A stretch of 64,000 bases of DNA, taken from assembly GCF_017591435.1 (NCBI RefSeq), contig NC_059287.1, positions 8,733,501-8,797,500 of the forward strand, read 5' to 3'. Positions within the stretch are counted from its first letter, which is position 1. Every line of letters starts with the position of its first letter. Origin of the DNA: Portunus trituberculatus. Lineage: Eukaryota; Arthropoda; Malacostraca; Decapoda; Portunidae. Made by a program: the position numbers and the translations under genes. The notes under the pieces are model-generated. The model ran no database searches. It was not told the DNA's origin and worked only from the letters and a program-made list of their open reading frames with translations. This document shows, piece by piece, positions 57,819 through 64,000 of the stretch.

Positions 57819-59010
57819 CTGGGTGTGTGTTTGTGTGCATTTACCTAGTTGTATTGTACAGGGCTCCAGCGGGTCTCATAGTGTTGTCTCCATTTCTCCA
57901 TTTATACAATTTTGCCTTAAAGTTATGCACATTATCTGCTGTAACAACTTCATTATTCAATGCATTTCACTTCTCCACTCTTCTATGTGCAAAACTGTAT
58001 TTTCCAATACCCATCACACAATGCCTCATCCTGATTTTCTTTACATGACTGCTTTTCCTTCCATCCTCTTCTGTCAACAGCACTAGGTCTTCCTTTTCTA
58101 TCTTTTCAGTGCCATTGACTGCTTTGTGGTACATTGTTATTAGATCTCCTCATTCTCTTCTATCTTTAAAGGTTGGTAGTTCCATTTCCTTTAGCCACTC
58201 TTCATATGTTAGGTACTTTGGTTCTGGCACCATCTTTGTAGCAATCTTCTGTATCCATTATAATCTTCTTATATCTTTTATAGAGCTCAGATACCACATC
58301 ACAGCTGCATATTTCACCTTTGGACGTATCATGCTTTTGATGATTTTTTCATCATATCTTTGTCCATAAATTGAAATTCCACTCTTATATTAGCCAATAT
58401 TCTATATGATATATCAAATATCTTGCTTACATGCTTCTTAAGGTTTAGATTTTCCTGTATAAGCACTCCCATATCTTTTTCCTCTTTAGTCTTCGTTATT
58501 TGTTCGTCTCCCATGAAATAGTCCCATACCGGTTTTCTTTTTCTCTTTCCTAGTTCCATTACATGACATTTCTTGGCATTGAACTCCAATTTCCATTTCT
58601 TAACTACACTCATAGATCTTGTTTATATCATCTTGTAATAGGAAACAGTCCTCCTGGGTTTTGATAACTCTTAGTATCTCTGCAATGTCGTATTTGGTTC
58701 TGTAAAATCTTCTACAGTGAACACCGTTTTGAAGCTCTCATTCATTATTTCACACATTTCCTTTTCTGATTCGTATGTTCTCCCTCCTTTAATTATTTTT
58801 TCTATTTTCTTTTTTTTATTTTGCCATTTATGATTTTGTAGAAAAGCTTTGGTTCGTCTTTGCTTTTACTCACCACATCTTTCTCAAAGTTTCTTTCTTC
58901 CTCTCTCCTTACTCTAATATATTAATTTATCAAATTCTTATAAAGCTGTCTGTTATTGTCATTTCTCTGCTTTATGAATTTCTTCCAAGCTTCATCTTTT
59001 GCATTTTTGC
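57819..59010 (-). mobile_element. LINE-A2, internally deleted 3' part
   Basis: TG-rich tail (57822-57837) then ATTTACCTAGTTGTATTGTA, the AC-tailed LINE end joined to the LINE-A 3' UTR. The RT C-terminus runs to 58680 (LEFNAKKCHVMELGKRK at 58329-58613), then a jump over the palm to the RT fingers/linker (58690-59010). It ends at the poly(T) of LINE-G. Confidence 0.82.
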
Positions 59011-59209
59011 TTTTTTTTTTTTTATTTAAACATAATTTATACAGAAGAACATGTACCCAAAGGCGCACTGTCGTGTGCTACCTATTCTAAGGGTACTACA
59101 ATCTATTTCTCTACAATATTTACAAGACTTAAAAATAGATAATATACAAGATGGAGCACTGTTCTTTTCACTTCACTAGCACTATTCACGCACTGCACTA
59201 CACTGAGTG

Positions 59210-60958
59210 TCACGTCACAAAGAGTGTCAGAGGAGTTGGCAGTGTCTGTCTCCACTTATGTGCCATCAGTTTGACACTGTGTGTGTTCATCTCCTGGACG
59301 TGAGGCACCGCGGCCGTGAACAAGTTCCACATCCTGGAGACGCGTCCTGCGAAGGTGCGTTGATGCTGACACCCGTGGGATCGCGGCACCTCTACGGCGT
59401 CACCACCATTGAGCACCGTTCTCGTGCTCCGTGCGGTGACTCTCAGAGGATGACGCAGCCCTGCCAGATGTGGCACTCTTTGCACCTGTGCCTTATGGAA
59501 CACTACGATCGCCGCCACATCTCTGCGGTGTTCCAGTGAATCAAGAGGACGCTCAGGCTCTGGGTGAGGTGGTATTGCAGCATCTACTAGCCGTATGGCG
59601 CGGCGTTGGATGCTGTCCAGTCTCCTTCTGTGTGTGGCGGCACAGGACATCCAGGAGAGAGCTGCGTACTCAAGGTGGGGCCGCACCTGTGCCTTGTACA
59701 GCAGCAGTCTCCCTTCCTGTCGAGGAAACTGGCGATCCTTCTGAGAGCGGAGATCCTGTGAGAGGCTTTCTTGGCAATGGATTTGACATGGCTGTCAAAC
59801 CTCAGCCCTCGATCCACCTCCACTCCAAGTATCTTGACGTCATCTTGGAGTGGGAGAGCAGCAGCGCCAAAAGACAACTTTCCTGCCATTGCTGCCATGG
59901 CGGCTGGGGACCGAGAGACAACCATTGCCTGTGTCTTCTCCGGCGCGAATGTCACTTGCCAGCGAGCACCCCACTCCTCTATCACTCGTAGCTGCTGATT
60001 GATGGCCTCAGCAGCCCGCCCACTGTCCTGGCGTGGATAGGTATAGGAGAGGGTGCAGTCATCAGCATAGGCCTTGACTCCTGGCAGTAGCTGGAGAAGA
60101 TCATCCACATAGATATTCCACAGGAGTGGGCCAAGAATTGAACCCTGTGGCACTGATGCCTCCACAGGCAGGGACTCAGATGTTTGCCCGTTGACAACCA
60201 CCTTGAGGCTTCTGTCCTGCAGGTAATTTCCCAGGAGTCGTAGCAAGCCACCCTGGATGCCTTTAGCACGAAGCTTTTCCAGTAATCCGTTGTGCCATAC
60301 TTTATCAAAAGCTCCAGCTATGTCCAAAGCAACCACTATAGTGTCCTTGCCGTCGTCGAGGGCGTCCTGCCACTGCCTGGTGAGAAGCATCATTAGGTCG
60401 GAGGTTGACCTTCCAGGTCTGAACCCAAACTGTTGGTCTGAGAGGAGGGCATTGTCCTTGAGATGGCTACACACCACCTCTGCCACGACCCTCTCAAACA
60501 CTTTACCCACCACTGACAACAGGGATATGGGTCTGTAGTTTTTTGGGTCCGTCCTGGAGCTTTTTGTGTACGGAACTACTCGAGCCTCCTTCCACACTGA
60601 AGGCCAGACGTTTTCCCGTACACAAGTTGTGAAGACTTGGGTGAGAGGGGCAGCCAGTTCCTGGGAGCATCGCTTCAGCAGGTGCGGGCTGATGTCATCA
60701 GGGCCGGTAGCTTTCTGTGTGTCCAGCCCCGCAATAATCGCTTCACCTGCTGATGCGTCACCTCCACCATGGTGACAGTCTTCTCACATTGCTGGACCAG
60801 CTGAGGCGGTGGCTGCTGTGGATTCCCACCTTCATTTTTCCAGCAAACAAGGAAGCCAGCAACTGTGCCCTCTCCTTACTGCTGGTGGCGACAGTACCGT
60901 CCTGCTTGCTGAGGGAGGGATGGATTCTTGGTGGCCAGTTCCTGTTTGTCCTTAACAA
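59210..60958 (-). pseudogene. LINE-G reverse transcriptase, complete motifs, two frameshifts
   Basis: 60758-60958 carries the pre-RT linker (TSSKERAQLLASLFAGKM). The 336-residue frame 59587-60597 has NYRPISLLSVVGKVFERVVA, FGFRPGRSTSDLMMLLTRQW, VALDIAGAFDKVWHNGLLEK (Asp), SVPQGSILGPLLWNIYVDDL and KAYADDCTLSY (catalytic YADD), and KILGVEVDRGLRFDSH. After a shift near 59680 the C-part reads RPHLEYAALSWMS. The core is intact. Confidence 0.87.
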
Positions 60959-62036
60959 GGGACCACCAAGTTTTGTTTCCTACGCCAGTGCCACACAGTT
61001 TCCGGCGCAGGCTTTCCTCCCACTTTTTTAAGGCCCACTTGCTGGTTACCACCATCCTCCTGCATGCAGCCCTATGCAAGTCCTTGTTGCGCCGAGTCGG
61101 GTTCCTCTTGTAGCGGAGCCAGGCAGCATACTTTGCCTCAGCAGCAACACGGCAACGGTAGCCAAACCATGGCTGATCCGTCGGTCTGGTGGTGTATTCC
61201 CTGTGTGGGACGTGGCGTCTCTGGAGGGCGAGAAGGTGAGAGGTAAGTGCAAGTGCTTCACTCTCTGCTCCTCCCTGTAGCAGAGTGGCCCATGGGGTGT
61301 GGGTCAGGTCGCGGCGCAGGGAAGCCCAGTCTGCTTTGTTCCACAGCCAGATGGTGCGGGTGGTGGCCTCGTCCCGAGCCACGCCCACTTCCAGCTGTGT
61401 CAGTACAGCGTGATGATCAGAGCTGCCCACGAGCCCCAGCTGATGACACTGAAGCTTGTCCTCCTGGTAGTCTGAGATGACAGGGTCTAATGTCCCTCCT
61501 CGTTCATGTGTGGGGAAGGTGACATGATCTGTCAGACCCTGCACCTCCAGGAGATTCTCGTAGGCGTCTCTTTCCAGGTGGTGATTGAGATCCCCCACAA
61601 TCAGCACGTGGCTGCAGCTGTGTGCCATCATCAGGTTGTCTAAAGTCTCAGTCAGGTACAGGAGTGAGTCAGGCCCTTGTCGCGGGGGGCGATAAAGGGC
61701 ACACAGTAGGAGGGCTGAGCGGTCTGCCAGCGTTACTCGGAAGTACATCATCTCCATCAGTGGAGGCGTGTCTATGTCGAGTAGCTGGGCCTGCATTCCT
61801 TCCTTGAAGCAGACAGCCACTCCACCTCCTGTTCGCTCCTGTCGGTCCCTCCTCACCCAGTGGGTGAAGCCCTGCATCCTGCCATACGTGGGCTCCACCT
61901 CACTGTTCAGCCATGTCTCTGTCACCACAACAACGTCTGCATTGTGTCGTTGCACACAGTTGTGGTATAAGTCTGCAAGGTTAGTCCGGAGACCACGGAC
62001 GTTGCTAGAGACGACCTTTAGTTGGCGGCGGGGCAA
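60876..62036 (-). CDS. LINE-G endonuclease and linker, 386-residue frame
   Basis: The start MPRRQLKVVSSNVRGLRTNL (catalytic Asn) is at 62036, overlapping ORF1. Then VVVVTETWLN (Glu), LLCALYRPPRQG, HVLIVGDLNHHLERD (Asp/Asn), GGTLDPVISDY and GLVGSSDHHAVLTQ (Asp/His), and a linker with TDQPWFGYRCRVAAEAKYAA. All endonuclease catalytic positions are present. The frame shifts near 60900 before the RT. Confidence 0.87.
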   Translation of the reverse strand: MPRRQLKVVSSNVRGLRTNLADLYHNCVQRHNADVVVVTETWLNSEVEPTYGRMQGFTHWVRRDRQERTGGGVAVCFKEGMQAQLLDIDTPPLMEMMYFRVTLADRSALLLCALYRPPRQGPDSLLYLTETLDNLMMAHSCSHVLIVGDLNHHLERDAYENLLEVQGLTDHVTFPTHERGGTLDPVISDYQEDKLQCHQLGLVGSSDHHAVLTQLEVGVARDEATTRTIWLWNKADWASLRRDLTHTPWATLLQGGAESEALALTSHLLALQRRHVPHREYTTRPTDQPWFGYRCRVAAEAKYAAWLRYKRNPTRRNKDLHRAACRRMVVTSKWALKKWEESLRRKLCGTGVGNKTWWSLVKDKQELATKNPSLPQQAGRYCRHQQ

Positions 62037-63343
62037 GCTGGCTGTACCATGGTGAGGGATGGTAGTGAGCGAGGCCTGCTAGTCCGAGGTGGTGGTTAGG
62101 GTCCGCGGCCGACTGCTGGTACTGGTGAAGAGGAGTGGTCCACTGCCGCCCCTGGCTCTGATTCCAGATACCAGGCTGAGGAAGGAGTGGGCGAGGTTGT
62201 GGTAAGGACTGAAATGAAGTGAGGTGGTGGGCGGGCTGAGGCGCTGCAGGTGGGAAGGGTGTGGCTGTGTGTCTTTCCACCGTAAGGAGCCGCTGTAGGA
62301 GACGCTCTTGACGTAAATCGTCAGTTCTGGCGTGGCAAGTAGCAGAAGTGTGTCCTTTCCGTGAGCAGTACTCACACACTTTTGCCTTGGCTCGCTTTTG
62401 TGTCTGCTTGGTGGCCTGGTGAGTCCTCAGTCCTTCGCTGGACACCTTCCTCGCGTCCTGCTGCACTTCCCTCTTAGTTTTCTTTTTTCTCCAATCTCCT
62501 GAAGTGGTCTGAGGAGAGGTTCGTGGGCGAACAGAGGCACCACGATCTACTCCGTTCGCTGTATTTATGGAGGAAGAGTCCCTGCTGCTCTGTGTGGCGG
62601 TAGACGTGGTAGTGAGTACCGAGCAGTCACTCTGTGTGGCAGAAGGAGTGACAGTAGACGCTGGGGAGGTGTCACAGTCGCTCTCTGTGGCGATGGAAGC
62701 AGTGGAGGTAGGCGGAGCGGTCGTTGTTTCCCGGGCAGGCGAAGGGAAGGTGGAAGTTGAGAAAACAGCTGAGTGGCGGAGCTGTTGCGGTTTATCCGAG
62801 CTCCACCACGTCCTCCACCTCTCAGAGTCCTGACAAACCACCTCCCAGTGTTCGTCAATTGACTCTGCGTGGGCGCTGACTGCCTGAGAGCGTGTGGCTA
62901 CTTGCGTCTGGCGCTGTTTTGACGCTATCAGCCTGTCTGCTACTCTGAGAGCCGCAGCAAACACGTCTCTGTGTTGTATGATCAAGTCTCGGTCGTCCTG
63001 GAGGGACTTAATCACACAGTTTTGTTGAGAGGCTTCCTCAGTGAGCTTCTCAACTAGTGAAACTAGCTCTCCTCTCTCCAAGCCCTCCCACTGACTCTCC
63101 CCACTGTCGTCCGGTAGTGGCGTTGGGGTGTATCAGTCTCCTCGATGATGTAGGTGACGGGGTCCGGGATGTTTGCTTGAGTCGTAGCTGCTCCGTGTAG
63201 CTACACTTGAAGACTGGCGTATCCCCAAGGCAGCTGTTGTGACAAAGGTTACGGCAGGTTTCCTCGTCACAGCTCACGTGTTGAGTCTTAAGTGTTGCTT
63301 TGCCACAAACGCAACACCAATTCTGTGGCTGGTAGCCAGGCAA
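62005..63343 (-). pseudogene. LINE-G ORF1: PHD-like finger, coiled region, CCHC knuckle
   Basis: The N-terminus (63050-63343) has WCCVCGKATLKTQHVSCDEE and TCRNLCHNSCLG, a C-x2-C ... C-x4-C-x3-CH-x2-C arrangement like the PHD-type fingers of CR1-clade ORF1 proteins. A one-base shift near 63130 leads to 358 residues: helical LVSLVEKLTEEASQQ, a Ser/Thr/Pro-rich middle, and CEYCSRKGHTSATC (C-x2-C-x4-H-x4-C), a nucleic-acid-binding knuckle. It overlaps the endonuclease start by 32 nt. Confidence 0.8.
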
Positions 63344-63792
63344 GTCTCGCCTGGCTATGGGGCGATGGGCGGGCTAGACATTGAGGGAGAGGATAAGTGA
63401 TTCCCTGGGGAATTGTGAAGCCAGGTGTGGGGGCGACAACGAGTGTTGGTTCTAAACGACACGTGCGACACTAACACACTCGTGAACACAGACACTGAAC
63501 ACTGGCACAGAACACAAAGCACTTCCCCACAGGCGCACAAAAAACACACGACACTAACTACCTCTCCCACAAGTCAAGCCAAACCAGCCACGGAGAGAGA
63601 GATACAGGTTGTTTAAAAAAAACTACCTTGGAGAGATTTGGCAACTGTGTGCTGCCTTAGGCCTCGCGTCAGGTCAGGCCCGGGTCTCGGTCACTGCACG
63701 GGTACAAGCACTCTTTTCAAGTGATTTTTCAACACTATTGCAAGGCTTAGCACACCTTACACTTTTACATGGACACCAGGACACTTAGCACT

Positions 63793-64000
63793 TCAAGTTC
63801 TCTCATGAACTTTATCCCTTTTTTCCTTTATCCCAAAAGTCATGAAACATTTCCTCTTATCCACAGTATCATGCACTAGATCTTCTTTCCCCTTAATTAT
63901 TTGTATTACAGTGTCTTTTGTTTTTTCCTGAGTTTGTCTCTTTACTACCTCTGAAAATTTAACTTTTTTCCTCTTCTTGCTCTTCTTATTTCCATACATT
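63793..64000 (-). pseudogene. LINE-A ORF1 fragment at the right edge
   Basis: KKVKFSEVVKRQTQEKTKDT and DTVDKRKCFMTFGIKEKRDK match the ORF1 middle of LINE-A1 (KKSFVIYGRREKK region, 5100-5300). It continues past the window. Confidence 0.72.

Larger units (their letters stand above)
59011..63792 (-). mobile_element. LINE-G, nearly full-length poly(A) LINE
   Basis: T13 at 59011-59023 is the poly(A) tail; RT, endonuclease and ORF1 follow on the - strand, then ~450 bp of 5' UTR (63344-63792). GC content is visibly higher than that of the flanking LINE-A pieces. Only three or four frame breaks, so younger than LINE-A/B/E copies. A target duplication was not found. LINE-A sequence lies on both sides but the two pieces are not contiguous in LINE-A, so the flanks were already rearranged. 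Confidence 0.87.

Overview
This window looks like nuclear DNA of an arthropod, most likely a decapod crustacean. The signs are long dinucleotide arrays ((CT)n, (TG)n, (TA)n), a split host gene with GT-AG introns, and dense nested transposons whose reverse-transcriptase peptides resemble those annotated in crab genomes. The organism is an inference; no sequence here identifies a species. There are no operons, rRNA genes, CRISPR arrays or bona fide tRNA genes. Names such as LINE-B are my own labels.

Left end (1-9.5 kb, + strand): part of one host gene for a long Glu/Lys-rich coiled-coil protein. Four exons are visible (2-1092, 7940-8065, 8334-8921, 9309-9449). The first encodes about twenty 14-residue repeats. 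Its 6.8 kb first intron holds a decayed LINE (A1) with a SINE inside, and two later introns carry long (CT)n arrays just after the 5' splice site.

9.5-18.7 kb: an inverted-repeat element beside exon 4, a LINE-A fragment, then an 8.2 kb interval bounded by TTAA and short inverted repeats. I read that interval as a piggyBac-type element with a transposase remnant that has lost its catalytic core. It has been colonised by a tRNA-derived SINE, a 3.3 kb DNA transposon with about 297 bp terminal inverted repeats and a nearly whole transposase, and a Penelope-like element with a GIY-YIG endonuclease. The last two sit inside (TA)n.

18.7-46.1 kb: a graveyard of non-LTR retrotransposons, all reading on the - strand. 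Families A, B and E end in an (AC)n tail (seen here as (TG)n followed by TATTTACCTAGTTGTA or a close variant). The 5' end of nearly every copy lies directly against the tail of another copy, giving head-to-tail chains. A tRNA-derived SINE with the same kind of (AC)n tail sits in the chain. A TTAA-flanked element appears split into two halves 9 kb apart, with the chain grown inside it.

46.1-57.3 kb: a roughly 700 bp perfect-type palindrome split by a Tigger/pogo-like element, then a DIRS-type tyrosine-recombinase retrotransposon (gag, RT, RNase H, recombinase, terminal repeats). The DIRS copy is interrupted by a TTAA element inside RNase H and by a 3.45 kb LINE-C immediately upstream of its first ATG.

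57.3-64 kb: a 246 bp (TA)n array, LINE-B and LINE-A fragments, and a nearly full-length poly(A) LINE (G) with a PHD-like plus CCHC ORF1, an endonuclease with all expected motifs, and an RT with YADD. The host gene and the transposons show no functional link; the window mostly records successive insertions and the dependence of each on simple-sequence targets.
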